A stretch of DNA of 64,000 nucleotides. Source: Falsirhodobacter algicola. GTDB lineage: Bacteria > Pseudomonadota > Alphaproteobacteria > Rhodobacterales > Rhodobacteraceae. The stretch is from assembly GCF_018279165.1 (NCBI RefSeq), contig NZ_CP047289.1, forward strand, positions 248,001 to 312,000, given 5' to 3'. The translations under genes and the position numbers were made by a program. The notes under the pieces were generated by a model. The model had not been told where the DNA came from, searched no databases, and worked only from the letters and a program-made list of their open reading frames with translations. Positions 9,150 through 18,633 of the stretch are shown here, in pieces (within the stretch, counting starts at the first letter, position 1; every line of letters begins with the position of its first letter).

Positions 9150-10760
9150 TCACCCGTTGCTGGAAGGTTGCGCGCGGCGGGCCTGCATCCACAGCCAGCC
9201 CTGATGGACGGCCAGAACGGCAAGCGCGGCCCCCGCGACACATGCGATGAGGAAGAAGACGTCGTTATAGGCCATGACCGTGCTTTCGCGCGTCACCACC
9301 TGCGACAGGGTGGTGAGCGCCTGCGACTGCCGCGCGGCGGCCTCGGCCATCTGCCCGTTGTAGATCGCGGCATAGGTTTGCAGCCGCGCCGTCACCAGCG
9401 GATCGGCCTGCGACAGGCTGGCCTCCAATTCGGACAGATGGGCGTTCTGGCGAAAGCGGATCACCGTCTGGAACAGCGCCGAGCCTGCGATCCCGCCCAG
9501 CCGCTGCGTCGTCAGGAACACGATCACGAAGCTGAGGATATAGAGCGGCCCGCGCCGCAGCGCCGTCATCAGCCCCGAGGCCATGGCCGCCGGCAGGAAG
9601 ATCGCGCTGGCAAAGGCGATCAGCCCTTGGCTGAACATCATCTGCGCCGGGCGCGTCAGGCTGGTGGTGTGGGAATCGATCAGCGCCCCCACCACGATCA
9701 TGATCAACGCGGCGGAATGGATCGCGGCCTCGCGCCCCGGTTTCAGGATCACGGCACTGACGAGCCCGCCCAGGATCGTGACGGCGACGATCATCCAGAA
9801 CATGCCCTGCATCTGCTGGTTCTGCAGGCCGAGCGCGATATAGAAGCCCGGCGCCCCCGATGTCTGTTCGGCCAGCACGATGCGGAACACGATCAGCGCC
9901 CCCGTCAGTTGCAGGATGGCCGGAGAGGCGAGCCAGCGCACGTCGATCAGCGGGTCCTTGCGGTGCAGCTCGATCGTGGCGGCGATCACCAGCGTGACGA
10001 TCGCCAGCGCCACAAGCGTGCCGAGCCATGGGGTGTCGAACCACCAATGGCTGGTGCCCACCGTCAGCACGACGGCCAGCGCCCCCATCCCGATCGCGAT
10101 CAGCGGAAAGCTGATGAGGTCCGCGCGCTCGATCACCTTCTGGCGGGGCACCGGCGTGAGCGGCAGCAGCAGTACCACCGCAAATCCCAGCAGCGCCAGC
10201 GCCAGATCCAGCAGGTTCAACTGCTGCAACCCGCCCAGATCCAACAGATGCGGCGCCAGCACCCGCGACAGGGGCGTGCCGAGCGAGATGCCCGTCAGCG
10301 CCAGCGACAACCCCACCGACAGCTTGCGCGCCGCGGGAAACGGCTCCAGCATGTAGAGGAACGCAAGGGTGGACATCGGCGCGGCGGCAAGCCCGCTCAT
10401 GAAACGCACGGCGATGCCCGAATGCAGATCCGTGACCGCGAGGTTCAGGAGCGAGGCCAGCACGAAGGCCGTCAGCGCCACCTGCGCGAACAGGCGCAGA
10501 CCGAATTGCGTGCGGATCTTGATGAGCGCCAGCGTGACCGAGGCCGAGGGCGCCATATAGGCCGCGATGAGCCACAGCGCCTCTTGCTGCGTGGCGCCGA
10601 TCTCCCCCTGAACTTGGGTGATGTTGCTGCTCAGAAGGCTCATCCCGAGCCCCTGCGAGATGCCGAGGAGGAACGAGGCGAAGATATAGCACAGCGCCCG
10701 CGGCACCGGCATGACGAACAGGCCCGGCGCGGCGGGCGGGGGGGCGGCGGCGTCGCTCAT
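9150..10760 (-). CDS. MFS multidrug exporter, DHA2/EmrB type
   Basis: 536-residue membrane protein with about 14 hydrophobic segments, the length and layout of the drug:H+ antiporter-2 group. Near the N-terminus it reads LGISQGLGMSLLSSNITQVQ and EALWLIAAYMAPSA, the usual helix 1-2 region. Paired with an EmrA-like adaptor and a MarR regulator, it is expected to expel amphipathic toxic compounds; no specific substrate is evident. The start at 10760 is one base after the marR stop. Confidence 0.9.
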   Translation of the reverse strand: MSDAAAPPPAAPGLFVMPVPRALCYIFASFLLGISQGLGMSLLSSNITQVQGEIGATQQEALWLIAAYMAPSASVTLALIKIRTQFGLRLFAQVALTAFVLASLLNLAVTDLHSGIAVRFMSGLAAAPMSTLAFLYMLEPFPAARKLSVGLSLALTGISLGTPLSRVLAPHLLDLGGLQQLNLLDLALALLGFAVVLLLPLTPVPRQKVIERADLISFPLIAIGMGALAVVLTVGTSHWWFDTPWLGTLVALAIVTLVIAATIELHRKDPLIDVRWLASPAILQLTGALIVFRIVLAEQTSGAPGFYIALGLQNQQMQGMFWMIVAVTILGGLVSAVILKPGREAAIHSAALIMIVVGALIDSHTTSLTRPAQMMFSQGLIAFASAIFLPAAMASGLMTALRRGPLYILSFVIVFLTTQRLGGIAGSALFQTVIRFRQNAHLSELEASLSQADPLVTARLQTYAAIYNGQMAEAAARQSQALTTLSQVVTRESTVMAYNDVFFLIACVAGAALAVLAVHQGWLWMQARRAQPSSNG

Positions 10761-10761
10761 G

Positions 10762-11193
10762 TCAGCTTGGGGGCGCTGTGTTGGCCAGCACCCGTTCGAG
10801 GACGGCAGTGGCGCTTCGCAGATCGTCCTCGGGGATGCCGGCGAAGAATTCGGCCCGCAGCGTCGCGACGTAATCCAAAAGCGCCTGCGCATCCTTGCGG
10901 GCGGCGGGCGTCAGATGGATGCACCGGGTGCGCCGGTCGCCCGCACCTTCGCGCCGCTCGACCATGCCCGCCTTTACCAAGGCATCAACCAGCCCGACGA
11001 TGGAGGGCTGCTCCACCTCCAGCGCTTGGGCAAGCTGGGTTTGCGTCTGTCCGTCCTGCCGCGCCAGCGTCACCAAAAGGCGCGCGCGCGACAGGGTCAG
11101 GCCCTGTTCGCGGGCCCGAGCATCGAAGGCGGTCCGCAGCTTGCGGTTCACCTTCACGAGGTGGTCGAGAAAGGATTCTGCGGGGCTGGGCAT
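10762..11193 (-). CDS. MarR-family transcriptional regulator
   Basis: 143-residue winged-helix protein. The core reads LTLSRARLLVTLARQDGQTQTQLAQALEVEQPSIVGLVDALVKAGMVER followed by the wing GDRRTRCIHLTPAAR, typical of MarR. It is first in the efflux operon and so probably represses it. The start is ATG 11193. The 124-base gap to the divergent gene at 11318 contains the AT-rich stretch 11208-11232 with two TAAATG copies 19 bp apart, the likely promoter and operator area. Confidence 0.92.
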   Translation of the reverse strand: MPSPAESFLDHLVKVNRKLRTAFDARAREQGLTLSRARLLVTLARQDGQTQTQLAQALEVEQPSIVGLVDALVKAGMVERREGAGDRRTRCIHLTPAARKDAQALLDYVATLRAEFFAGIPEDDLRSATAVLERVLANTAPPS

Positions 11194-11317
11194 TGTCGGT
11201 AGGTGCCTAAATGTTATGATCCTATGTAAATGCGGGCGCGTCGTCCGTCAAGCGGTCCGGCGCGCTTGCGGAAGGCCGTTGCATCCCGCGCCGCAACGCG
11301 TAAGGGCGGGGTTTTCG

Positions 11318-11989
11318 ATGAAAGACATTGCGATGATTCCCAAGCCTGACCATCCCGAACGCCTCCGATCCCTGTGGGTGGCGGTGCGCTGCGCCGCCTG
11401 TGCGCTTTTGGCCGCCGCATGGGCGCTGAGCCTGCGCGCCCCGCTGCCCGTCGGGTGGGAGAACGGGCCGCTGGAATCGGCGCAGGTCGGGGTATTGCTG
11501 GCGGGGATGATCGCGGCACTGCTGCTGTGCCGCGTGGGGGAGGGGCCGTCTCGGCGCCTCTGGATCGCGGCCGCGATCCTCTGGGCGCTCCTTGCCGCGC
11601 GCGAGATGAGCTGGGGCGCGGTCTTTCTGGACCCCATTGCCATGACCGATCACGGGCCGAGCTTCTCGTCCTCCCAGCTTGCGTATCGGCCGGCGGTGAC
11701 GCCGGTGGTGGCGGCGCTGCTGCTGGGGGCGGTGATCGCCTTCGTCATGGCCGGGCCGCGCCGGATCTGGACGCGCGTACGCCAGACGCGGCGGCTGCCG
11801 CTGCTGGACGGGCTGGGCGTGGTCGCGGCGATGCTGCTCTCCACCGCCGCCGAACGTCATATGGGCCTCAGCCTCGGCGGTTGGCCCGGCGATCCGCAGA
11901 TCCTCGAGGAAGGGGTGGAGCTTGCGGCCTACGCCTTCCTTCTGTCGGCCCAGTTCCGCATCGCCGAAGGGCTGGCCTTGCCGGTCTGA
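11318..11989 (+). CDS. Multi-pass membrane protein of unknown function
   Basis: 223 residues with about five hydrophobic segments (near 22-42, 57-72, 80-98, 128-146 and 165-180). MKDIAMIPKPDHPERLR is a soluble N-tail. AAREMSWGAVFLDP in the middle is a distinctive, possibly conserved segment. I do not recognise the family. AAGGGCGGGG before the ATG at 11318 supports the start. Its TGA directly abuts the stop of the convergent choline-sulfatase gene (TGATCA), leaving no room for a terminator. Confidence 0.75.
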   Translation: MKDIAMIPKPDHPERLRSLWVAVRCAACALLAAAWALSLRAPLPVGWENGPLESAQVGVLLAGMIAALLLCRVGEGPSRRLWIAAAILWALLAAREMSWGAVFLDPIAMTDHGPSFSSSQLAYRPAVTPVVAALLLGAVIAFVMAGPRRIWTRVRQTRRLPLLDGLGVVAAMLLSTAAERHMGLSLGGWPGDPQILEEGVELAAYAFLLSAQFRIAEGLALPV

Positions 11990-13489
11990 TCACTCGCCTC
12001 GGGGGAAGCGTTTGCTTTCCTCGAGGATGTTCAGATCCATGTGGTTGCGCATGAACATCTCCGAGGCGTCGGGCATTGGCTGATGATCCCAAGGGCGGTA
12101 ATCGCCCTGCCGCAGCGCCTCGTAGACGACCCAGCGGCGGGCCTGACTTTCGCGCACCTCGGCGTCGAAGCGGGCAAGGTCCCAGCGGGCATCGGCCTCG
12201 GCGCGAAGCCGGGCCAGAACCTCGGCGGCGGCCGGATCGCCTGCGCGGTTCACCCGTTCGCCGGGATCGTCCTCCAGATCGTACAGTTGTTCAGGATCGA
12301 CGGCGCAGCGGATGTACTTCCACCGCCCCTCCCGCAGCGCGACGAGGGGGGCGATGCTGCCCTCGGCGGCGTATTCCATCGGCACCGCCGCGCGCGCCCC
12401 GCCCGCCGCCACCGGCAGCAGGCTGACCCCGTCCGTCCATGGCGCGATCTCGGTCATCGGGATACCAGCCAGATCGCAGAGCGTCGGCGCGATATCGAGG
12501 GTGGAGACCGGGACCTCCACCCGCCCGGTCTGGGGCAGGCCCGCGATCATCAGCGGCACGCGGGAGGAATTCTCGAAGAAGGACATCTTGAACCACATCC
12601 CCCGGTCGCCCAGCATGTCGCCGTGATCGGAGGTGAAGACGATCACCGCCTCCTGCCGCGTCGCGTCCAGCACATCGAGGATCTCGCCGATCTTGTCGTC
12701 AATATAGGAGATGCTGGCGAAATAGCCGCGCCGCGCCCGGCGCACCATGTCCTCGGTGATCGTGCTGGCGGTATGATCGAAGGAATCCATCAGCCGCTGG
12801 GAATGGGGGTCCATCTCCTCGTAGGGGATGGGGGCGGGCGGATCGAGTTCGGCGCAATCCTTGTAGAGATCCCAATATTTGCGCCGCGCGACGTAGGGAT
12901 CGTGGGGATGCGTGAAGCTGACGGTCAGGCACCACGGGCGCGGATCGGCGCCGCGCGACAGATCGTAGATCTTGCGGACGGCCTGATGGGCCACCGCATC
13001 GTCGTATTCGAGCTGGTTGGTGATCTCGGCCACGCCCGCCCCGCTGACGGAGCCGAGGTTGTGATACCACCAGTCGATCCGCTCGCCCGGTTTGCGGTAA
13101 TCGGGGGTCCAGCCGAAATCGGCGGGGTAGATGTCGGTCGTCAGACGTTCCTCCAGCCCATGCAACTGATCGGGGCCGACGAAATGCATCTTGCCTGACA
13201 GAGAGGTCTGATACCCCGCGCGGCGCAGATGATGGGCATAGGTCGGCACGCTGGAGGCGAATTCGGCAGCGTTGTCATACACCCCGGTGCGCGAGGGAAG
13301 CTGTCCCGACATGAAGCTGGCACGCGCCGGAGAGCAGAGCGGCGAGGCGGTATAGGCCGTCTCGAACCGCAGCGAGCGTTCGGCAAGGCGGCGCAGGTTC
13401 GGGGCGTGCAGGAAATCCGCCGGGCCGTCGCGGAACAGCGTTCCGGCGAGTTGATCGACCATCAGGATCAGGATGTTGGGGCGCGACAT
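11990..13489 (-). CDS. betC: Choline-sulfatase
   Basis: 499-residue type I sulfatase. MSRPNILILMVDQLAG holds the first metal-binding Asp. LCSPARASF carries the CxPxR motif whose Cys52 becomes formylglycine. VFTSDHGDMLGDRG is the second metal site. TDIYPADFGWTPDY and the C-terminal HMDLNILEESKRFPR are characteristic of choline-sulfatases rather than arylsulfatases. The enzyme releases choline and sulfate from choline-O-sulfate; choline can then feed glycine betaine synthesis. GGAGGA lies upstream of ATG 13489. No bet genes adjoin it here. Confidence 0.88.
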   Translation of the reverse strand: MSRPNILILMVDQLAGTLFRDGPADFLHAPNLRRLAERSLRFETAYTASPLCSPARASFMSGQLPSRTGVYDNAAEFASSVPTYAHHLRRAGYQTSLSGKMHFVGPDQLHGLEERLTTDIYPADFGWTPDYRKPGERIDWWYHNLGSVSGAGVAEITNQLEYDDAVAHQAVRKIYDLSRGADPRPWCLTVSFTHPHDPYVARRKYWDLYKDCAELDPPAPIPYEEMDPHSQRLMDSFDHTASTITEDMVRRARRGYFASISYIDDKIGEILDVLDATRQEAVIVFTSDHGDMLGDRGMWFKMSFFENSSRVPLMIAGLPQTGRVEVPVSTLDIAPTLCDLAGIPMTEIAPWTDGVSLLPVAAGGARAAVPMEYAAEGSIAPLVALREGRWKYIRCAVDPEQLYDLEDDPGERVNRAGDPAAAEVLARLRAEADARWDLARFDAEVRESQARRWVVYEALRQGDYRPWDHQPMPDASEMFMRNHMDLNILEESKRFPRGE

Positions 13490-13531
13490 TGGGTCCTCCG
13501 GCAGATTCGCTGCCCTCGGGATGTCGCACGG

Positions 13532-13583
13532 GCGGCCTTCGGGCCGCAAGCATCGCGCCGATCCGCCGGGACCGCCGCGATGC
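13532..13583. other. Two stem-loops between cold shock gene and betC
   Basis: 13532-13547 is a perfect 6-bp stem closed by a TTCG tetraloop (GCGGCC/GGCCGC). 13550-13583 is an 8-bp stem (GCATCGCG/CGCGATGC) around an 18-base loop. Both lie downstream of the cold shock gene on the minus strand and could end its transcript, but neither is followed by a T-run. Confidence 0.4.
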
Positions 13584-13605
13584 GGGGGGCGCGGGGCCCC
13601 GAATG

Positions 13606-13812
13606 TCAGGCGATCTGAATGTTCACCGCGGATTCGCGACCATCGCGGCCCGATTGGATGTCGAAGGTCACGGCCTGACCATCGGCGAGCGAGCGCAGGC
13701 CAGCGCGTTCCAGCGCAGTGATATGGACGAACACGTCCTTGCTGCCACCTTCAGGGGCGATGAAACCATAGCCCTTGGTGGTGTTGAACCATTTCACGGT
13801 GCCCTTGGCCAT
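13606..13812 (-). CDS. Cold shock protein, CspA family
   Basis: 68-residue single OB-fold protein. MAKGTVKWFNTTKGYGFIAPE includes RNP1 (KGYGFI), and DVFVHITAL is RNP2. It binds single-stranded nucleic acid and acts as an RNA chaperone. AGGAGA precedes the ATG at good spacing. The 178 bases to ettA (13813-13990) hold its promoter and probably a long 5' leader, as is common for csp genes; no known thermosensor can be assigned by eye. Confidence 0.95.
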   Translation of the reverse strand: MAKGTVKWFNTTKGYGFIAPEGGSKDVFVHITALERAGLRSLADGQAVTFDIQSGRDGRESAVNIQIA

Positions 13813-13990
13813 CGTGAGTGTCTCCTGTTCCGGTACCGTCCGCACTATGCGACGGCGTGGCTAAGTCAGAGCAAGATCGAATCGCTGTGGCCGCAATGGA
13901 CAGGTCGATAAAGAGTAACGTCGCATACAGGACGCTAGCACGAGAAATGATTCGCGCAAGCGTCCTGTTCAGGCATGATCACGTTTAGCG

Positions 13991-15646
13991 TTAACGGGTG
14001 AATTTCTTGTGTTTCACGCGCTTTGGCTCCACCGCGTCGGGGCCGAGACGGCGGATCTTGTCCTTTTCATAGTCCTCGAAGTTGCCCTCGAAGAACTCCA
14101 CATGCGCGTCGCCCTCGAAGGCGAGGATGTGCGTGCAGAGCCGGTCGAGGAAGAAGCGATCGTGGCTGATGATGATCGCGCAACCGGCGAAGTTCTCGAT
14201 CGCCGCTTCCAGCGCCTGCAGCGTCTCCACGTCCAGATCGTTGGTCGGTTCGTCGAGGAGCAGGACGTTTCCGCCCGATTTCAGCAGCTTGGCCATGTGG
14301 ACGCGGTTGCGTTCCCCGCCCGACAGAAGGCCGACCTTCTTCTGCTGGTCCGTGCCCTTGAAGTTGAAGGCCCCGACATAGTTGCGGCTGTTGATCTGCG
14401 CATCGCCCAGTTCGATCAATTCGGCCCCGCCGGAGATCTCTTCCCAGACGTTCTTGTCGGGGTCGAGCGCATCGCGCGACTGGTCCACATAGGCCATCTT
14501 CACCGTGTCGCCGACCTCGATCGTGCCGGCATCGGGCGTCTCGTTGCCGGTCAGCATCTTGAACAGCGTTGATTTGCCGGCGCCGTTCGGGCCGATCACA
14601 CCGATGATGCCGCCCGGGGGCAGGGTGAAGGTCAGGTTCTCGATCAGTTGCTTGTCGCCCATCGCCTTGGACAGACCTTCGACCTCGATCACCTTGGAGC
14701 CGAGGCGCGGACCGTGCGGGATGACGATCTGCGCCTTGCCCACCAGATCCTTGACCGATTCGTCCGCCATCTTGTTGTAGGCGGAGATACGGGCCTTGGA
14801 TTTCGCCTGACGGGCCTTGGCCCCGGCGCGGATCCATTCCAGCTCGCGCTCCAGCACCTTCTGCTTGGCTTTGTCCTCGCGGGCCTCTTGCGCCATGCGC
14901 TTGGCCTTGGCCTCCAGCCACGAGGAATAGTTCCCCTCATGCGGCAGGCCGCGGCCCCGCTCCAGCTCCAGAATCCAGCTGGTGATGTCGTCGAGGAAGT
15001 AACGGTCGTGGGTGACCGTCAGGATCGTGCCCTTGTATTCGATCAGGTGCTTTTGCAGCCATGCGATCGTTTCGGCATCGAGGTGGTTGGTCGGTTCGTC
15101 CAGCAGCAGCATGTCCGGCTCTTCGAGCAGCAGCTTGCACAGCGCGACGCGGCGACGCTCCCCGCCCGAGAGGGTTGCGACATCGGCATCGTCCGCCGGG
15201 CAGCGCAGCGCCTCCATGGCGATGTCGACTTGGTTGTCGAGTTCCCACAGGTTCTGGGCGTCGATCTGATCCTGAAGCTGCGCCATCTCCTCGGCCGTCT
15301 CGTCCGAGTAGTTCATGGCCAGTTCGTTGTACCGCTCGAGGATGGCGCGCTTGGCGGCGACGCCTTCCATGACGTTGCCGCGCACATCGAGGCTTTCGTC
15401 CAGATGCGGTTCCTGCGGCAGATAGCCGACGCGCGCATCCTTGGCGGCCCATGCTTCGCCTTGGAAATCCTTGTCGATGCCGGCCATGACCTTCAGCAGC
15501 GTCGATTTCCCCGCGCCGTTGACGCCGACCACGCCGATCTTGACGCCCGGAAGGAAGTTCAGGCGGATGTTCTCGAACACCTTCTTGCCGCCCGGATAGG
15601 TCTTGGAGACGCCATCCATGTGATAGACGTATTGATACGAAGCCAT
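13991..15646 (-). CDS. ettA: Energy-dependent translational throttle protein EttA (ABC-F)
   Basis: 551 residues with two ABC domains and no membrane segment. First domain: Walker [10 protein letters not shown], signature LSGGERRR, Walker [12 protein letters not shown]. Second domain: [28 protein letters not shown]. The linker between them (about 245-320) is the P-site tRNA interaction motif region. The [21 protein letters not shown] start matches EttA. It binds the ribosomal E site and gates entry into elongation according to ATP/ADP ratio. It is divergent from nadD. Confidence 0.95.
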   Translation of the reverse strand: MASYQYVYHMDGVSKTYPGGKKVFENIRLNFLPGVKIGVVGVNGAGKSTLLKVMAGIDKDFQGEAWAAKDARVGYLPQEPHLDESLDVRGNVMEGVAAKRAILERYNELAMNYSDETAEEMAQLQDQIDAQNLWELDNQVDIAMEALRCPADDADVATLSGGERRRVALCKLLLEEPDMLLLDEPTNHLDAETIAWLQKHLIEYKGTILTVTHDRYFLDDITSWILELERGRGLPHEGNYSSWLEAKAKRMAQEAREDKAKQKVLERELEWIRAGAKARQAKSKARISAYNKMADESVKDLVGKAQIVIPHGPRLGSKVIEVEGLSKAMGDKQLIENLTFTLPPGGIIGVIGPNGAGKSTLFKMLTGNETPDAGTIEVGDTVKMAYVDQSRDALDPDKNVWEEISGGAELIELGDAQINSRNYVGAFNFKGTDQQKKVGLLSGGERNRVHMAKLLKSGGNVLLLDEPTNDLDVETLQALEAAIENFAGCAIIISHDRFFLDRLCTHILAFEGDAHVEFFEGNFEDYEKDKIRRLGPDAVEPKRVKHKKFTR

Positions 15647-15752
15647 GGGGTGTGTTCCATCTTTCAGGGATTTGGCCGCCTTCATAACGATAACGCTGGA
15701 CAAGGGCAATCAGGGGGTGATTTGTGGCGCCCGCGCAATCGGGGGAAATGAC

Positions 15753-16340
15753 GTGCAGGGCTGGCCAACGGCGCGACGGGGGATGGTGATCGGTTTGCTG
15801 GGTGGGTCCTTCGATCCCGCCCATGCCGGCCATGTCCACATCACGCGCGAGGCGATGACCCGTTTCGGGCTGGACCGCGTCTGGTGGCTGGTCAGCCCCG
15901 GCAACCCGCTGAAGCCCCGCGGCCCCCGCCCCTTGGAGGAGCGGATGGCCCATGCCCGCACCGTCATGCGCCACCCCCGCGTCGCCGTCACCGACCTCGA
16001 GGCGCGGATCGGCACCCGCCACACCGCACAGACGCTGCGGGCGCTGCAGGCGCGCTATCCCGGGGTGCGCTTCGTGTGGCTGATGGGGGCGGACAACCTC
16101 GTGCAGTTCCACCGCTGGGAAGATTGGCGCTGGATCATGAAGAACGTGCCCATCGGCGTGCTGGCCCGGCCGGGCTGGGGGGTGCGCGGGCGTCTGGGGC
16201 GGGCGGCGCGGGCCTTTTCGGGCTGCCGGGTGCCGCCCGTCCGGCTGGGCCGGGCCGAGCCGCCGGCATGGGCCTTTGCGGACCTGCCGATGATCGACGT
16301 TTCCTCCTCGGCGATCCGGGCGCGCGGCGAATGGGGCTAG
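15753..16340 (+). CDS. nadD: Nicotinate-nucleotide adenylyltransferase
   Basis: 195 residues. [17 protein letters not shown] is the nucleotidyltransferase GxFxPxHxGH motif and [11 protein letters not shown] is the C-terminal (I/V)SSxxIR motif. It makes deamido-NAD from NaMN and ATP. I chose GTG 15753 because GGGGGA lies 7 bases upstream and the resulting QGWPTARRG tail resembles other Rhodobacter NadD N-termini; ATG 15783 has no spaced ribosome binding site. dacB follows after 33 bases. Confidence 0.93.
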   Translation: MQGWPTARRGMVIGLLGGSFDPAHAGHVHITREAMTRFGLDRVWWLVSPGNPLKPRGPRPLEERMAHARTVMRHPRVAVTDLEARIGTRHTAQTLRALQARYPGVRFVWLMGADNLVQFHRWEDWRWIMKNVPIGVLARPGWGVRGRLGRAARAFSGCRVPPVRLGRAEPPAWAFADLPMIDVSSSAIRARGEWG

Positions 16341-16373
16341 CGCCGCAGAGGCGGGACGGATAGCGTCGGGCGC

Positions 16374-17804
16374 ATGATTTCCAGACGCTTTCTTCTGGGC
16401 GGCCTGTCCGCCATCGCTGCGGTTCCCGGCTGTGCCGGCGCACCCGACCGTTCCCCCCGTCCGCCCGTCGTCGCACGCGGCTCGGCCACGTCCGAGGCGC
16501 TGGTGGCGCGTTCGGGGGTGACGGGCACCGTGGCCTTCGCGGTCGCCGATGCGTCGGGCCGGATGCTCGACGGGCGGGGGGCGGATGTCGCCCTGCCGCC
16601 GGCCTCTACCGCCAAGGCGATCACGGCGCTCTATGCGCTGGACCGGCTGGGCGCGGGGCACCGCTTCGGCACCTCGCTCGTGGCCTCGGGGCCGGTGCGG
16701 GGCGGCATCGTGCAGGGCGATCTGTGGCTGGTGGGCGGCGGGGATCCGACGCTCGACACCGATGGGCTGGACGACATGGCGGCCGAGCTGGCGGCGCAGG
16801 GCGTGCGCGGCGTCACGGGGCGGTTCATGGCCTATGGCGGCGCGCTGCCCTTCATCGACGAGATCGACCGCGGCCAATCGATCGACGCCAATTACAACGC
16901 GGCGATCTCGGGGCTGAACCTGAACTTCAACCGCGTCTATTTCGCATGGGGCGCGGGCGGTGCGGCGGTCAGCCTCGATGCGCGTTCGGGCCGGGTGGTG
17001 CCGCCGGTGACGATGGCGCGGATGCGCGTGGTGGGCCGGTCCAGCCCGACCTATACCTACGATGCGGGGCAGGGCGTGGACAATTGGACCGTCGCGCAGG
17101 CCGCGCTGGGCCGCGGGGGCAACCGCTGGCTGCCGGTGCGCCAGCCCGACAGCTATGCCGGCGACGTGTTTCGCTGGCTCGCCGCGCGGCGCGGCGTTGC
17201 GCTTCCGGCGCCGGTCGTCACGCGCAGCGCGCCCTCCGGCACGGTGCTGCTGACCCATTCCAGCCCGCCCTTGTCCGAAATCCTGCAGGACATGCTGAAA
17301 TATTCCAACAACATGACCGCCGAAACGGTGGGCCTGACCGCCTCGCGGCAGGGATCGCTCACGGCGTCGGGGGCGGCGATGGGGCAGTGGGTGGCGGCGA
17401 AATACGGCGCCTCCGTGGATCTGCGCGACCATTCGGGCCTGTCGGGGGCGTCGCGCGTCGCGCCGTCGCAGATGGTCCGGGTGCTGGTCGGGGCGCAGGC
17501 CGATCCCGCGGGCCGCGCGCTGCGCGGGCTGATGAAGGACGAGGGGCTGTTCGATGCCGGTGGGCGCGAGCATCTGTCCGACACCCTGCGCATCAAGGCC
17601 AAGACCGGCACGCTCAGCTTCGCGTCCGGTCTCGTGGGATATGCCAGCGCGGGCGGCACGGAGCGGGTCTTCGCCATCCTCTCCGCCGATCTGGCGCGCC
17701 GCGACGCGATGAGCGACAGCGACACCCGCCCCGCCGGAAGCAGCACGTGGATCCGCAACGCGCGCATCCTGCAAAGCCGCCTGATCGAGACGTGGGTGGG
17801 CTGA
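16374..17804 (+). CDS. dacB: D-alanyl-D-alanine carboxypeptidase/endopeptidase (PBP4, DacB)
   Basis: 476-residue class C penicillin-binding protein. Active-site motifs are SxxK (PPASTAKAI), SxN (YSNNMTAE) and KTG (KAKTGTLS). The N-terminus MISRRFLLGGLSAIAAVPG is an export signal with a twin-arginine-like SRRFLLGG, so Tat export is possible. It trims peptidoglycan peptides in the periplasm. It ends 4 bases before the convergent pyruvyl transferase gene. Confidence 0.93.
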   Translation: MISRRFLLGGLSAIAAVPGCAGAPDRSPRPPVVARGSATSEALVARSGVTGTVAFAVADASGRMLDGRGADVALPPASTAKAITALYALDRLGAGHRFGTSLVASGPVRGGIVQGDLWLVGGGDPTLDTDGLDDMAAELAAQGVRGVTGRFMAYGGALPFIDEIDRGQSIDANYNAAISGLNLNFNRVYFAWGAGGAAVSLDARSGRVVPPVTMARMRVVGRSSPTYTYDAGQGVDNWTVAQAALGRGGNRWLPVRQPDSYAGDVFRWLAARRGVALPAPVVTRSAPSGTVLLTHSSPPLSEILQDMLKYSNNMTAETVGLTASRQGSLTASGAAMGQWVAAKYGASVDLRDHSGLSGASRVAPSQMVRVLVGAQADPAGRALRGLMKDEGLFDAGGREHLSDTLRIKAKTGTLSFASGLVGYASAGGTERVFAILSADLARRDAMSDSDTRPAGSSTWIRNARILQSRLIETWVG

Positions 17805-17808
17805 GGCC

Positions 17809-18633
17809 CTAGGACGGGCGTGCGACGAGATGTGCGGGGAACGCGGCCAGCAGCGCCGCGCACGCATCCTCGATCGCAGCGGCGTAGGGCAGGGGCGCGT
17901 TGCGGCGGGCACCGTCCACCGCGTCCTGTAGCCCGTCCAGCGACACGACATCGCGGAGCTGCCGGTGAATCCCGGCGGCATAATCGTAGAACTTGAACCA
18001 CGCCGAGGCATGGATCCCGGCCGGCACGATCAGATTGTTCGGGATGCCGTAGGAATCCGCGATGATCAGCCCGTGCAGGCTCTGCGAGAAGATGTGACGG
18101 CACGCCGCGATCTGGCGGATGACGGAGGCGGAATCGTCCTCGCGCGGGTCGATGATCGTGACGCGGGGATCGCCCGCGAACATCTCGTGCCAGCAGGGAT
18201 CGTCCGCTTGGGAATGGTGCGGCACGATGCCGACCTGCTCGCCGCGCTCCACCTCGCCGATCCAATGGCGGGCCAGAAGTCCCGGATCGCCGAAGGCAAC
18301 GGGCGGCAGCCCGAGGATCCCGGCCGTGCCGGGCCCGCGCACCGCCGCGACATGCGCCCCGGCAACCCAATCGCTTTCGAGAAACTTCATGCAGCCGGTT
18401 CCCCAGACCACGAGGGGCGCGCGGCGCGCATCCCGCTTCATCGTGCCCTTGCGCGCGTTCCACATGATGCTGCCAACGGAGATGAGGTCGGCATTCCGTT
18501 CCTTGGACCAGACCACGGGCCTGCGCGCGACATGCCCGATGATATCCCGGCCAAGCGTATCCCCGAAGTTGGGCGTCACATTCCACCAGAACAGCCGCAG
18601 CGGTTCAGTCGGTCTCGCTTTCGCGTTTTGCAT
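17809..18633 (-). CDS. Polysaccharide pyruvyl transferase family protein
   Basis: 274 residues. LRLFWWNVTPNFGDTLGRDI at the N-terminus and the late segment FSQSLHGLIIADSYGIPNN match the polysaccharide pyruvyl transferase (CsaB/ExoV-like) family, which adds ketal pyruvate to sugars in exopolysaccharides and capsules. Two ATGs lie at 18639 and 18633; GAGGG is properly spaced only for 18633. It overlaps the upstream glycosyltransferase-like gene by 29 bases, so the two are co-translated and probably act on the same glycan. Confidence 0.87.
   Translation of the reverse strand: MQNAKARPTEPLRLFWWNVTPNFGDTLGRDIIGHVARRPVVWSKERNADLISVGSIMWNARKGTMKRDARRAPLVVWGTGCMKFLESDWVAGAHVAAVRGPGTAGILGLPPVAFGDPGLLARHWIGEVERGEQVGIVPHHSQADDPCWHEMFAGDPRVTIIDPREDDSASVIRQIAACRHIFSQSLHGLIIADSYGIPNNLIVPAGIHASAWFKFYDYAAGIHRQLRDVVSLDGLQDAVDGARRNAPLPYAAAIEDACAALLAAFPAHLVARPS

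Noticed and set aside
13813-13990. Independent small RNA gene upstream of the cold shock gene
   Set aside because: The 178 bases have no clear terminator of their own; a long cold shock leader explains them better.
14937-18011. 1024-residue minus-strand frame over ettA, nadD and dacB
   Set aside because: Shadow of real genes; no domain, and it would cross the divergent ettA-nadD promoter.
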